This document shows positions 17,482-27,209 of a DNA stretch of 41,079 bases, in pieces. The stretch's first letter is position 1; the number at the start of each line of letters is the position of its first letter. Source of the stretch: an uncultured Myxococcales bacterium (GTDB lineage: Bacteria > Myxococcota_A > Polyangia > Nannocystales > Nannocystaceae); the NCBI GenBank assembly GCA_902826865.1, contig CADEGN010000038.1, positions 1 through 41,079 of the forward strand, read 5' to 3'. The translations under genes were made by a program, and so were the position numbers. Under the pieces are notes generated by a model that saw nothing but the letters and a program-made list of their open reading frames with translations, was not told the DNA's origin and did no database searches.

Positions 17482-18387
17482 TCACGAGCCGCCGAGCATG
17501 GCGGAGCGCGCGTTGCGTTCGCGTTGCAGCTCCACGTGCGCACGGCCGCCGTGCTCCCAGCTCTGCGCGATCATGAAGCGCACGAGCTCCGCCGGCAGCT
17601 CGACGGTGTCTTTCACGTCCTTGCGGCGATAGTCGTAGATGCGCTTTTGCTTCCACGGATCGAAGGCGTCGGTGCCGATCGTGGCGGTGCCGTCGAGGAA
17701 GATCTGCGAGGTCGGCACCACGATACGCACGGGACCGTGCTCGCCGGGCACTGTCCACACCGCGACGACGTGGTTCCACACCGGCCAGAACAACCCCACG
17801 TCGGAGACGCCGAGTCGGTGCACGAGGTGGGCGAAGAGGGCCGAGAGCTCGTCGCACTCGGCGATTGCGGTGGGGCGATCGTCGGCGAGTTCGCCGTTTC
17901 GCTGCCACTGGGCCCAGATCGCCTCAGAGTCGGGCGCGCGGTTGGTGATCGTCCAGCGCATGCGCCAAAGTCCGCCGTCGCGGGTCGATTCGAAGACGAG
18001 CCGCACGCGGACGTAGTCGCGGAAGAGCGCGTCGGTGTCGAGCAAACCGTGGTGCGCGACGAGGGCGTCGTAGTCGGCGCGCACGATTGGCGAGGACTCG
18101 AGTCCAGCCGCGATCTGGCCCAGCGCACGCGTGAGATCGGCAACGGTGATGCGATCACCGTCGGGCAGCGTCGGGGGCCCGGCGCCCATCGGAGGCGTCG
18201 TCGTCGTGACGGTTGGCTCAGGCGGCGGCTCGGGCTCGATCACGGCGGCGACCACGACCGGCGACGCGACCGCTTCGTCGTCCGGTGCGTCGGTGGGTTG
18301 CGGTGTTGTGCGCGATGAGGGCAACCCGCACGCACACGCGAGCAGTGTCGACAGTGCGATGCGAGAACGCGGGGCGAAGAAGCGCAT
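17482..18387 (-). CDS. Lipoprotein with possible transglutaminase-like fold
   Basis: A 301-residue lipoprotein: MRFFAPRSRIALSTLLACAC with a lipobox (LLAC). A Pro/Thr-rich linker runs to about residue 75. The C-terminal domain has IAECDELSALFAHLVHRLGV, then LFWPVWNHVVAVWTVPGEHG and VVPTSQIFLDGTATIGTDAF. The spacing of Cys (AECDEL), His (WNHVV) and Asp (FLDGT) resembles the Cys-His-Asp triad of papain-like transglutaminase-core proteins. I infer this from the pattern only. It is divergent from the FG-GAP lipoprotein gene. Confidence 0.65.
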   Translation of the reverse strand: MRFFAPRSRIALSTLLACACGLPSSRTTPQPTDAPDDEAVASPVVVAAVIEPEPPPEPTVTTTTPPMGAGPPTLPDGDRITVADLTRALGQIAAGLESSPIVRADYDALVAHHGLLDTDALFRDYVRVRLVFESTRDGGLWRMRWTITNRAPDSEAIWAQWQRNGELADDRPTAIAECDELSALFAHLVHRLGVSDVGLFWPVWNHVVAVWTVPGEHGPVRIVVPTSQIFLDGTATIGTDAFDPWKQKRIYDYRRKDVKDTVELPAELVRFMIAQSWEHGGRAHVELQRERNARSAMLGGS

Positions 18388-18591
18388 TGGACTTGCGAGC
18401 CCTGTCGGAACGCACCTAAGCGGGGATCGATCTGGCGCTGTGCCTACGCGTGAAGGGCGGCCCTCCGGCGATCCCAGCTACGCCTGCCCGGCGGCTGCAT
18501 TGGGCGGACGTTCGCGAAACAGGCTTCGCCAGGGTTTGTCCCCACGTGCGGCGCTGCGTCAAATGGCGGTGGTACGCTGCCCTGGGAACGT

Positions 18592-19736
18592 ATGGCGCGG
18601 CGAAGGACAATTCCGATCACTCTCGCGATCGCTGCGTGCAACGTCGGGGGGTCGGGCGCGGCAATCAGCCAGGGATCAGGCGACGGGGGCAGCGAGGCTA
18701 CGTCAACGCAGTCCACGTCAAGCGCGGGCCCAACCTCGACAGGAGGGCAGGGTGGCACCGACGCCACCAGCAACGCCGGGCCCAAGCTCGATGTCGCGTT
18801 TGAGACGGCAGGCTCTGGCGACACGGCTGCGGTCGAACCGACCTGCAAGGTCGTCGACAACATGGACGCGATTGGCGATTGCAGGAAGCAAGCGCCGGCC
18901 GATAGTTTCGCCCCCGAGAGCCAGTGGACTTGGTCGGGGCCTGACGGTGCTCGCGAGTCAAGTGTGATCCCGCTGGTTGCGAACTTCACGGATGACAACG
19001 GCGATGGCGAGATCGACCTGTGCGATGTCCCCGATCTCGTTGTCACCACAGGTGAGCAATTCACCGACGCAGGTTCATTGTGGTTGCTCGACGGTGCGAC
19101 CGGAACGCTGCACTTCGAGTTCGCTGCCCCGGTCAACGGCACCAACACGCCGGCGATTGGCGATGTCGACGGCGACGGATTGCCCGAGGTCGTTTCGACG
19201 GCGACGGCATGCCAGAGTTCGGCGCGAGCTCATCGACGCGCTACTTGGTGTTCGAAGCAGATGCCTCGATCCTGTGGAACGCTGACGTCGACGAACCCAC
19301 CTGTTGCGGCGCGGGCACGGCGTTCGACTTCCTTGGCGACGGCGTCGCCGAGGCGATGTACGCCGATGAAACTACGATGTGGATCTTCGACGGCACCAGT
19401 GGCGACGTTGTGCTCCAGCGCCCGCGCTCTTCATGGACGAACATCGAGTATCCCGTGGTCGCAGACGTCGACAACGACGGCTCCGCAGAGATCGTCGTGG
19501 TCTCGAACGAACATAACGGCATGACCGCACCGACCGTTGAGGTCTTTCGCGACGCGCAAGACCGCTGGATCCAGCCGCGCCAGATCTGGAATCAGCACAC
19601 TTACCACGTCACCAACGTCCGCGAAGACGCAACGATCCCCCAGTTTGAGCCGCCAAGCTGGTCGCTTCTCAACACCTATCGCACGAATGCGCAGATCGAA
19701 GGCGGTGACGTGTGTCACCCCAGACCAGAGGGCTGA
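18592..19736 (+). pseudogene. FG-GAP/VCBS-repeat surface lipoprotein, frameshifted and probably internally deleted
   Basis: Starts MARRRTIPITLAIAACNVGG with a lipobox (AIAAC), then a Ser/Thr/Gly linker containing PKLDVA. It then has FG-GAP-like calcium loops: DDNGDGEIDLCDVPDLVV and GDVDGDGLPEVV. At about 19195 the frame is lost. The remainder continues in another frame from the repeated motif FDGDGMPEF (about 19196) through DFLGDGVAEAMYADETTMWI, VADVDNDGSAEIVVVSNEHN and RQIWNQHTYHVTNVREDATI to the stop at 19736. Intact relatives, as I know them, are much longer (around 700-900 residues), so central repeats seem lost as well as the frame. Confidence 0.75.
19167..19207. repeat. Direct 12-bp repeat flanking the FG-GAP frameshift
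   Basis: CGACGGCGACGG occurs at 19167-19178 and again at 19196-19207, encoding the DGDG of two FG-GAP loops in two different frames (offset 29 bp, not a multiple of 3). Recombination or slippage between such repeats would explain both the short protein and the frame change. Confidence 0.7.
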
Positions 19737-19747
19737 GTGCGCACAAG

Positions 19748-20611
19748 ATGACCGTGGCGACGCCCGATCCGCAGGTGCTCGCGTTCGCCCTCGGCGTCGG
19801 CGTGAAGACAATTGCGCCGACCAGGGGCGGCGACAGCCACAGCGCCATGCTTGCGACGCTCGTCGACGGGCGGCGCGTGTTCGTCAAGTACGGTGCCGAT
19901 CGGGCGACCTACGCCGCCGAAGCCCATGGACTCGGATGGCTTGCCGAGGCGGGCGCCCTCGCTACGCCGGAGGTGCTGTCGATCGGCGACGAGGGGTCCC
20001 CGTTTCTCGCCCTTGCGTTCGTCGCCGCCGGCGAGGAACCCACGGATTTCGACGAGCGTCTCGGCCGCGGTCTGGCGGCCCTGCATAGCTTCGGCGCGCC
20101 GAGCTTCGGCCTGGCGATCGCCAACGTCATGGGTCGTGTGCCCCAGGACAACCGCCCCCTCGCCAACTGGGCTGCGTTCTACGCCGAGCGCCGCCTCGCG
20201 CCGCTGGTCGATCGCACGCGCACGAGCGGTGCGCTGGATCCGGCGACGGCGCGGCTCGTCGACCAGGTGATCGCGCGCATGCCCGAGCTGGTGGGACCCG
20301 ACGAGCCTCCCGCGCGCCTCCACGGCGACCTGTGGAGTGGCAACGTGATGTGCGATCGCAGCGGCGCACCAACCATCGTCGATCCCGCGGTATACGGAGG
20401 CCATCGCGAGATCGATCTGGCGATGTTGCGGCTGTTTGGTGGCCCGGGTCCGCGCTGCTTTGCCGCCTACCACGAGGCGTTCCCGGTTGCGGAGGGGGCC
20501 ATGCGCCGTGTGCCGCTATACCAGCTGTATCCCTTGCTCATCCACGTCGCGATGTTCGGTGCCGGCTATGCACCGTCCGTCCGGCGTGCGGCCGCCGCAG
20601 TCTTGACCTGA
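19748..20611 (+). CDS. Fructosamine kinase (FN3K/YniA) family protein
   Basis: About 287 residues from ATG 19748 (MTVATPDPQVLAFALGVGVK). A GTG at 19712 would overlap the previous gene and add residues not usual in the family. Hallmarks: GRRVFVKYG (ATP-binding Lys), E in TYAAEAHGL, the catalytic block ARLHGDLWSGNVMCD with Asp near residue 192, and the metal-binding block IVDPAVYGGHREIDLAML. This matches the ketosamine-3-kinase family, which phosphorylates glycated amines or small sugars and so helps protein deglycation. The exact substrate is unknown. It ends 35 bp before the convergent VTT gene. Confidence 0.92.
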   Translation: MTVATPDPQVLAFALGVGVKTIAPTRGGDSHSAMLATLVDGRRVFVKYGADRATYAAEAHGLGWLAEAGALATPEVLSIGDEGSPFLALAFVAAGEEPTDFDERLGRGLAALHSFGAPSFGLAIANVMGRVPQDNRPLANWAAFYAERRLAPLVDRTRTSGALDPATARLVDQVIARMPELVGPDEPPARLHGDLWSGNVMCDRSGAPTIVDPAVYGGHREIDLAMLRLFGGPGPRCFAAYHEAFPVAEGAMRRVPLYQLYPLLIHVAMFGAGYAPSVRRAAAAVLT

Positions 20612-20646
20612 CTGGTGGCGGGCCAAGTACCGCTCAGCGGCCCCGG

Positions 20647-21201
20647 TCAGCCGCGCAGCCAGTCGACCAGGCCGCCGCCGAGGAAGGTCTCAAGCGCGAT
20701 CATCGGCAAGAGTCCGATTGCGCTCGCGGCCAGATACGGCGCGAAACGGACCTTCGAGACGCCCAGCATCAGCTGCATGGGCCCGAACGTGAAGAGTGTA
20801 AGCCGCATGAGCAGCACGGTGCGAAACCCATGGGTCCCAAGCCGCTCGTCCCAGCGGTGTAATCTGGCGGGGAGTTTCGATTGCACCCACTCGTAACCCA
20901 TCCAGCGCGCGAGCCAGAATGCGACCGCGCTGGCCACGACGGCACCGGACAGCGACAGCGCGAGGGCGACGGGCGGGGACCAAACGAGCGCCGACGCGAG
21001 GATGAAAACGTGGGCACTGAGGCCCCACGGCTGCAGCAGCGCGAACGCCGCGACGAAGAGCAGCGGGCCCCGTGGACCCGATGACACCAGCCACTCACGA
21101 ATCGCGGCGGGCGAGATCGACGTATGGGCGCCGCTCAGCAACAGGCCGACGACGAGCGCGAGCGCGAGCACTCCAACGGCGACCCTAGCCCAGCGGCGCA
21201 T
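20647..21201 (-). CDS. TVP38/TMEM64 (VTT/DedA-like) membrane protein
   Basis: A 184-residue inner-membrane protein. TM1 is VAVGVLALALVVGLLLSG (residues 7-24), followed by PRGPLLFVAAFALLQPWGLS, then VALALSLSGAVVASAVAFWL and the amphipathic HGFRTVLLMRLTLFTFGPMQ, LMLGVSKVRFAPYLAASAIG, LLPMIALETFLGGGL. The R-x(8-12)-P re-entrant block and the G....P ending are those of VTT-domain proteins. Members act as lipid scramblases or undecaprenyl-phosphate carriers in other bacteria; the specific role here is open. Confidence 0.88.
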   Translation of the reverse strand: MRRWARVAVGVLALALVVGLLLSGAHTSISPAAIREWLVSSGPRGPLLFVAAFALLQPWGLSAHVFILASALVWSPPVALALSLSGAVVASAVAFWLARWMGYEWVQSKLPARLHRWDERLGTHGFRTVLLMRLTLFTFGPMQLMLGVSKVRFAPYLAASAIGLLPMIALETFLGGGLVDWLRG

Positions 21202-21320
21202 CTCGCAGCCAGCGTACCACGCGGTACTAGGTCAGGCCCGAGCGCGGACTTCGAGGATGTCGCCGCGCCCGGTGCTCGAGCATCCCGGACCAGATCGCGG
21301 AGGGCTATGACGACGCGAGA

Positions 21321-21947
21321 CTAGTCGCCGGAACCTGCGCAGCTCAAAAAAGTCGAGCCCTGCCCGCAGTTGCCGAGTGAGTCCTGGGGAATGAGTCGCA
21401 AATTCCGCCCGTCGAACCCCTTGTACCAGTCCCCGTCGACGACGACCGCCAACTCGAAGAGGCCGTCGGTGCCGCCACCGTTCGAGTTGTTATCGTGATG
21501 GCGGATCTTGAGCGCGGGAATCTCCCCCGTGAAGCGCCCGTGTTCGAACTCGAGTTCGACGACGTGCGTTTCCACCTCGCGGGAGAAATTATCGCGGCAC
21601 TCGTTGCCGCATTCGGTATCCCATTCCCGCACGACTAAAACCGCCGCCGCGTCGAGGTGAGGACCGAAGTCACCGCGGCGAACGTTGATCCAGCCCGGTG
21701 TCGCACTGAGGTCGAACGAGTCCTCGTCGGAGGTGTCCTTCACCTGGTAGTCGTAGCTGATCTCCACGTCATCGTTGGCGAACAAGTTGAGGTGGCACCA
21801 TTCATCCGGCGAGTCACCCTTGCCGCCGACGGTCCGCTCATCCTTGTTTTCGGTGGCCGCGTCGCCGGTGTCGCAACCGGAAAGCGCGAACGCCGCTAGT
21901 GCCGTCGCCAGGAGGAGCGGGCGCGCGGCGTGATCTCGAAGTGTCAT
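21321..21947 (-). CDS. Secreted lipoprotein of unknown function
   Basis: 208 residues from the ATG at 21947: MTLRDHAARPLLLATALAAF followed by a lipobox ALSGC. Upstream extension gives Ala/Arg-rich non-coding-like sequence. After a short linker (DTGDAATENKDERTVGGKGD) the mature part looks like a beta-sandwich: NLFANDDVEISYDYQVKDTS, DLSATPGWINVRRGDFGPHL, THVVELEFEHGRFTGEIPAL, FELAVVVDGDWYKGFDGRNL. Two Cys pairs are likely (TECGNEC and NCGQGSTFLSC). No family recognised. The 120 bp between it and the VTT gene shows nothing notable. Confidence 0.78.
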   Translation of the reverse strand: MTLRDHAARPLLLATALAAFALSGCDTGDAATENKDERTVGGKGDSPDEWCHLNLFANDDVEISYDYQVKDTSDEDSFDLSATPGWINVRRGDFGPHLDAAAVLVVREWDTECGNECRDNFSREVETHVVELEFEHGRFTGEIPALKIRHHDNNSNGGGTDGLFELAVVVDGDWYKGFDGRNLRLIPQDSLGNCGQGSTFLSCAGSGD

Positions 21948-22044
21948 GGTCGGCAAATGCGATTCCGCGCGAAATGGTTCACCCGCCCGAGCTGAAACCC
22001 GCCGGGTGGGGGACGCGCGAACGCACTGACGCCGCCGAGCTGCG

Positions 22045-22508
22045 TCAGCAAGAACGGCAGTGGAGATGGCCGCTCTCGCCCTCCTCGCAGTGATCGACGG
22101 GATTGTACTCGCATGCGAGCGTCCCGGCGTCGAAGCTGCCGCCGTTCGGGCAGAGCGCGCCGGTCTCGAGGCACGTGACGAGGGTCGGCTGCTGACAGTC
22201 CTCGGGGACTGCCATGCACGTCTGGGTGGGCTCCTCCTCGACCCAGCACTGCCCGTCGCCAGATCCGCCATTGTCGCCGCTCGATCCGCCGCTGCTCTCG
22301 CCCTCGCACGGCGCTTCCGGAACAAGCGTGCAGCCAGGAACGGCACGCAAGCAGAGCTCCCCTGCGCCGCAGACGATGTCGCCGCAGGCGACGGGGGGCC
22401 AATCCTGGCCCCCGAAGTCTCGCCGGACTCACCAGTGCCGGCCGTCGTCTGTTCGCCTGGCGTTTCGCGCGCAACGACGGAACGCACACGGCTGATGAGG
22501 ACCTGCAC
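22045..22508 (-). pseudogene. Cys-rich secreted protein, apparently frameshifted
   Basis: One minus-strand frame ending at 22045 encodes a convincing Cys-rich domain: CGDIVCGAGELC, then LRAVPGC, CWVEEEPTQTCMAVPEDC, LVTCLETGALCPNGGSFDAG, TLACEYNPVDHC and HLHCRSC, with a Ser/Gly linker. Its upstream end is closed by a stop near 22432 with no start codon. A different frame just upstream gives ETPGEQTTAGTGESGETSG, a typical linker of lipoproteins here. I read this as one gene broken by an indel near 22410-22435, with its signal peptide unresolved. The boundaries are approximate. Confidence 0.45.
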
Positions 22509-22703
22509 ATGCGGTTCACGAAGTTCGCCCTCCTTGGGTTCACGATCGGTGGTTGTCCTTTCGATGCCCGCGCGGCAACAACGACCAGGGTGGGTCGACG
22601 CGACCGAGCTCACGGGCGTTTCCCGGTGTCAGCGTCGTTGTGCGGCGGGCGCAAGACGGTAGCGGGTCGACGCCAACGCCGTGTTGTGTGCGAGCATTGC
22701 CCC

Positions 22704-23786
22704 GTGGGCCGCAACGCCACGATCCAGTCTGCGGAGGTTCTGCTGCCGAGCGGCGAGCTTGCGGCGACGCTCGCGTTTTTCTGCGACCAGCTGGGGTTCC
22801 GCGTCGAATCGATCTTTCCCGCGGACGACCCACACACGGCCGTGATCTCGGGATACGGCGTGACGGTGCAGCTGCAGCGCGGTTGTTGCGAGCCGCCCGG
22901 AGCCCTCCGACTGCGCTGCGCCGATCCCGATGGCGTTGCCGGCGGGGCTCGCCAACTCCGCGCGCCAAACGGAACGCGGGTCGAGCTGGTGCCAGCCGCC
23001 GCGAACCTCGAGCTGGGTGAGCATCACCCGACGCTGGTCATCGCACACGCCGGTAAGCCCGATGCATGGAAACCAGGGCGCGCTGGCATGCTCTACCGCG
23101 ATTTGTTGCCGGGTCGCCAGGGCGGCCGCTTCATCGCCTCCCACATCCGTATCCCCGAAGGAGGCCCGGTACCTGACTACGTCCACTACCACGAGGTTCG
23201 TTTCCAGCTGATCTTCTGTTACCGCGGATGGGTTCGGCTCGTATACGAAGACCAGGGCGATGCCTTCGTCATGGGCGAAGGCGAATGCGTCCTCCAACCC
23301 CCGATGATCCGCCACCGCGTCATCGAGTGTTCGCCCGGGCTCGAGGTGATCGAAGTCGGATCGCCGGCCGAGCACCAAACCCACGCCGACCACGCGATGT
23401 CATTGCCAACGACCTTACGGCGCCCCGACCGGCACTTCGCCCAGCAGCGGTTCTGGCTGCACACCCGCGCGATGGATCGCTGGCAACCCTGGCGTCACGG
23501 CGGATTCGAGACCTGCGACTTCGGCCTGGGCGCAGCTTCGGCGGGCGTCGTGGGGGCAGCGCGGGTTCGTGCATGTCCACCGTCGAGCGACGGCGACGCG
23601 TGGCGGCACGGGCAAGAGCTGGTGTTGCTCGTTGTGCTGAGCGGCCGCATGCACGCGCGCTGCGCCGAGACCCAGGCGAACATGGGGCCGGGCGACGCCA
23701 TTGCGATCCCGGCAGGCAGCGACTACTGCCTGTCGGCGGCGAGCGCCGATCTCGAACTGCTCGAAGTCGTCACGCCCGCGTTGTGA
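22704..23786 (+). CDS. VOC (glyoxalase-like) - bicupin fusion protein
   Basis: About 360 residues from GTG 22704 (VGRNATIQSAEVLLPSGELA); upstream sequence in frame is Arg-rich and not convincing. Residues of about 5-105 look like a VOC/glyoxalase half (AATLAFFCDQLGFRVESIFP, PHTAVISGYGVTVQLQRG, APNGTRVELVPAAANLEL). Residues of about 125-240 are a cupin with VHYHEVRFQLIFCYRGWVRL as metal-site motif and PPMIRHRVIECSPGLEVIEV as second motif. Residues of about 260-360 are a second cupin-like half (GQELVLLVVLSGRMHARCAE, MGPGDAIAIPAGSDYCLSAA), which lacks the HxH pair. An oxygenase or isomerase acting on a small molecule is possible; substrate unknown. Confidence 0.75.
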   Translation: MGRNATIQSAEVLLPSGELAATLAFFCDQLGFRVESIFPADDPHTAVISGYGVTVQLQRGCCEPPGALRLRCADPDGVAGGARQLRAPNGTRVELVPAAANLELGEHHPTLVIAHAGKPDAWKPGRAGMLYRDLLPGRQGGRFIASHIRIPEGGPVPDYVHYHEVRFQLIFCYRGWVRLVYEDQGDAFVMGEGECVLQPPMIRHRVIECSPGLEVIEVGSPAEHQTHADHAMSLPTTLRRPDRHFAQQRFWLHTRAMDRWQPWRHGGFETCDFGLGAASAGVVGAARVRACPPSSDGDAWRHGQELVLLVVLSGRMHARCAETQANMGPGDAIAIPAGSDYCLSAASADLELLEVVTPAL

Positions 23787-24078
23787 GGTCGAAAGCGTGC
23801 GCAACTGCGACGCCTGGCGCCCCCGTGAGCAAACGACGGCCCGCCGCCCGCAATGGCGGATCGGCCGTTTCGGCGCAAAAAGTCGGAACGGATACCTCGC
23901 ACGGGCGCTCGCGCGTGGCTGCGATCGTCCCTCGTGATCGGCGGGAGCTGACAGGCCGTGCGAGGCTCGGGTACCGTGGCGCCCACCGACGCGTGGGCAA
24001 CGTGGACGCCGAGCGATTCGATGGTGCGATGCTGCGGTCGTCCGACGGCGGCGCGCCAAGGGCGAGGAGGGTGCGTTC
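23787..24078. other. Intergenic, 292 bp, no gene seen
   Basis: Separates the VOC-cupin gene from the adaptor gene. I see no coding frame with family character, no tRNA and no clear repeat. A GGAGG-like sequence near 24065 serves the TTG start at 24079. Confidence 0.6.
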
Positions 24079-25275
24079 TTGAAGCGGCGTCGACGGTGGT
24101 TGAGCCTGATACTGTTGTTGCTCGCGCTTGTCGGTGCGACGGCGTGGGGCTGGTGGCGCTCGCGTGGTCCCGATGTCGCAACGGTGACACCGCGGCGCGG
24201 GCAGATCGTCCAGACCCTTGTGGCGCTCGGACGCGTGGCCCCACCCGCACAGATCACCTTCGCGGCGCGCGAGTCGACCAAGATCACTCGGCTCGGGGTC
24301 GAGGAGGGCGAGCACGTGGCCGCGGGCGCGCTCGTGGTGCAGATGGATCGGACGGAGGCCGAGGCCATGGTTGTGCAGGCTCAGGCCGCACTGGAGCAGG
24401 CGCAGGCGCGTACTCGGCAGGTGGCCACGGTCGCAGCGCCGTCGGCGGCTGCGGGGTTGCGCGAGGCCAAGGCCACGCTCGAAGAGGCCCGCCGCGAGCT
24501 CGAGCGCAGCGAAGCGTTGTTCCGCACCGGCACGTTGAACGAAGCCGAGGTCGACCTGGCGCGTACCAAGACGACGGTCGCGCGCAACCGGGCACGCACG
24601 GCCGAGCTGCAGCAAGCGGCGGTGGCCCGCAGCGGCGCCGATTGGCAAGCGGCGATCGCTGCAGAGATGTTCGCCGAAGCCGGCCTCGCGGCTGCACAGG
24701 CGCGGCTCGAACGTCTGCAGATCCTGGCGCCGTCGGCCGGCACGCTGATCGAGCGCGCGGTCGAAGTCGGTGACGTGGTTCAGATGGGTGCCCTGCTCGG
24801 CCGCATGGCGCTCGACGGACCCACGCGCCTCGTGATCGAGCCCGACGAGAAGAACCTGCAGACGCTGGCACTGGGCCAGCGGGCGGTGGCTTCGGCGGAG
24901 GCGTTCGCGGGCGAACGCTTCGCCGCCACCGTCGATTTCATCGCGCCCGCAGTCGATGCGGTGCGCGGGACCATCGAGGTGCGCCTGGCCGTGCCCGAGC
25001 CGCCGCCGTACCTGCGCACCGACATGACGGTGTCGGTCGAGATCGAGGTCGCGCGCACGGACGCCAGCATCGCGGTGCCGCTGGCGGCGGTGCGTGACCT
25101 AGCCGGTGACAAGCCGTGGGTGCTGGTGCTCGAACGTGGTGTCGCCGTGCGTCGCGACGTGGAGCTCGGCGTTCGCGGCGACACCCTGCTGGAGATCCGG
25201 GGGGGCTTGGCCGGCGACGAAGCGATCGTGCCGGTCGACGTGATCGGCGTAGAATCCGGCGATCGCGCGCGCTGA
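24079..25275 (+). CDS. HlyD/MacA-type periplasmic adaptor
   Basis: 398 residues from a TTG start at 24079 (GGCGAGGAGGGTG just upstream). The N-terminal TM is WLSLILLLLALVGATAWGWW (residues 7-26). Two lipoyl halves (ITRLGVEEGEHVAAGALVVQ; LQILAPSAGTLIERAVEVGD) flank an Ala/Glu/Arg coiled-coil hairpin (about 95-200). Barrel and membrane-proximal strands follow (PPYLRTDMTVSVEIEVARTD; VAVRRDVELGVRGDTLLEIR). First gene of the adaptor-permease-ATPase operon; the order differs from the operon at the left end, which has the ATPase second and two permeases. Confidence 0.92.
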   Translation: MKRRRRWLSLILLLLALVGATAWGWWRSRGPDVATVTPRRGQIVQTLVALGRVAPPAQITFAARESTKITRLGVEEGEHVAAGALVVQMDRTEAEAMVVQAQAALEQAQARTRQVATVAAPSAAAGLREAKATLEEARRELERSEALFRTGTLNEAEVDLARTKTTVARNRARTAELQQAAVARSGADWQAAIAAEMFAEAGLAAAQARLERLQILAPSAGTLIERAVEVGDVVQMGALLGRMALDGPTRLVIEPDEKNLQTLALGQRAVASAEAFAGERFAATVDFIAPAVDAVRGTIEVRLAVPEPPPYLRTDMTVSVEIEVARTDASIAVPLAAVRDLAGDKPWVLVLERGVAVRRDVELGVRGDTLLEIRGGLAGDEAIVPVDVIGVESGDRAR

Positions 25276-25285
25276 CAGGGGTGCC

Positions 25286-26498
25286 ATGCCGATCGCCGTC
25301 TTCCTCGCCCTGCAGTTCCTCCGGGAGGGCAAGGCCGCATCGGGCCTGGTAGTCGCCGCGGTCGGCGTGGGCGTCTCGGTGATCGTGTTCCTTTCGGCGC
25401 TGATCAGCGGCCTGCAGACCAGCTTGATCGAGAAAACCCTGGGCAGCCAGGCTCACGTGGTGGTTCGACCGCCCGAGGAACGCGCGCGGGCCGTGCGTGG
25501 GTCGGCGGAGGGCGAGCTCGTCGCGTCGAACGAGCAACGGCCGGCGCAGCGCGTGCGCTCGATCGTCGGCTGGCAGCGGATCATGAGCGAGCTCGCCGCC
25601 GATCCTGCGGTCGAGGTCGTGACGCCGGTGGTGAGCGGGCCGGGCTTTGCCGTGCGCGGCACCGCATCGAAATCGGTCGCGGTATTGGGCGTGGACATCT
25701 CGAGCTACGTGCGCGTGGTCGAGATCGACGATCGTCTTCAGGCGGGTACCCTGCCGCGCAGCGGCGCCGAGGCGGCGATCGGCAGCGAGCTCGCCGCCGA
25801 TCTCGGCATCGAGCTCGGCGACAAGTTGCGGCTGCAGGCCGCGGGCGGCCGCACGGAACTGTTCACGGTGTCGGGCGTATTTCGCCTGGGCAACCGCGAG
25901 GTCGACCAACGCTGGGTGCTAGTGACGCTTCGCTCGGGTCAGACGTTGCTCGATCTGGTCGGCGGGGCGTCGAGCCTCGAGCTGCGCATACGTGAGGTGT
26001 TCAGCGCCGACCGCACGGCGGAGTACATCGTCGCCCGCACCGGCCTGGTGGCCGAGAGCTGGATGAGCACCAACGCCGAGCTGCTCACCGCGCTGCGTTC
26101 GCAGAGCGCGTCGAGCGTGTTGATCCAGGTCTTCGTGGTGCTCGCAGTGTCGATCGGCATCGCGAGCGTGCTGGTGGTGTCGGTGGTGCAGAAGCGGCGC
26201 GAGATCGGCATCCTCCGGGCCATGGGCCTGTCGCGTGGACGCACGACGATGGTGTTCTTGGTCCAAGGCGGCGTGCTCGGGCTCCTCGGCTCGGTGGTCG
26301 GGGTGAGCGCAGGCATCGCGGTGGCGATCGCCTTTCGCGGTGCTGCCGTGGACGCGCGCGGTGAGCCGTTGTTTCCGATCGAAGTTGAGCCGACGCTGGC
26401 GCTGACCTCCGCGGCGATCGCGATTGCGACCGGGCTAGTCGCGGCGGTGCTGCCGGCGATCCGCGCCGGGCGGCTCGACCCCGCGGTGGCGATCCGCC

Positions 26499-26506
<8 letters not shown>
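25286..26506 (+). CDS. LolC/DevC-like ABC transporter permease
   Basis: A 406-residue FtsX-family permease beginning [22 protein letters not shown]1 lies near residues 19-42 ([20 protein letters not shown]), the periplasmic domain at about 45-270, and the FtsX core at the C-terminus: [20 protein letters not shown], coupling motif [40 protein letters not shown] and [20 protein letters not shown]. It ends [14 protein letters not shown]. It starts 10 nt after the adaptor stop and overlaps the ATPase gene by 8 nt. Only one permease is present, so a homodimer is expected. Confidence 0.92.
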
Positions 26507-27194
<688 letters not shown>

Positions 27195-27209
27195 GCGCGG
27201 ACGAGCCGA

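Noticed and set aside
20617..20645. GGGCC...GGCCC inverted repeat between the fructosamine-kinase and VTT genes
   Set aside because: A 5-bp stem with a 14-nt loop and no T-run; could occur by chance at this GC content.
22509..22703. Plus-strand MRFTKFALLGFTIGGC, which looks like a lipoprotein signal ahead of the VOC-cupin protein
   Set aside because: The following ~50 residues are Arg-rich without domain character and overlap the broken Cys-rich gene on the other strand; the VOC fold starts cleanly at GTG 22704.
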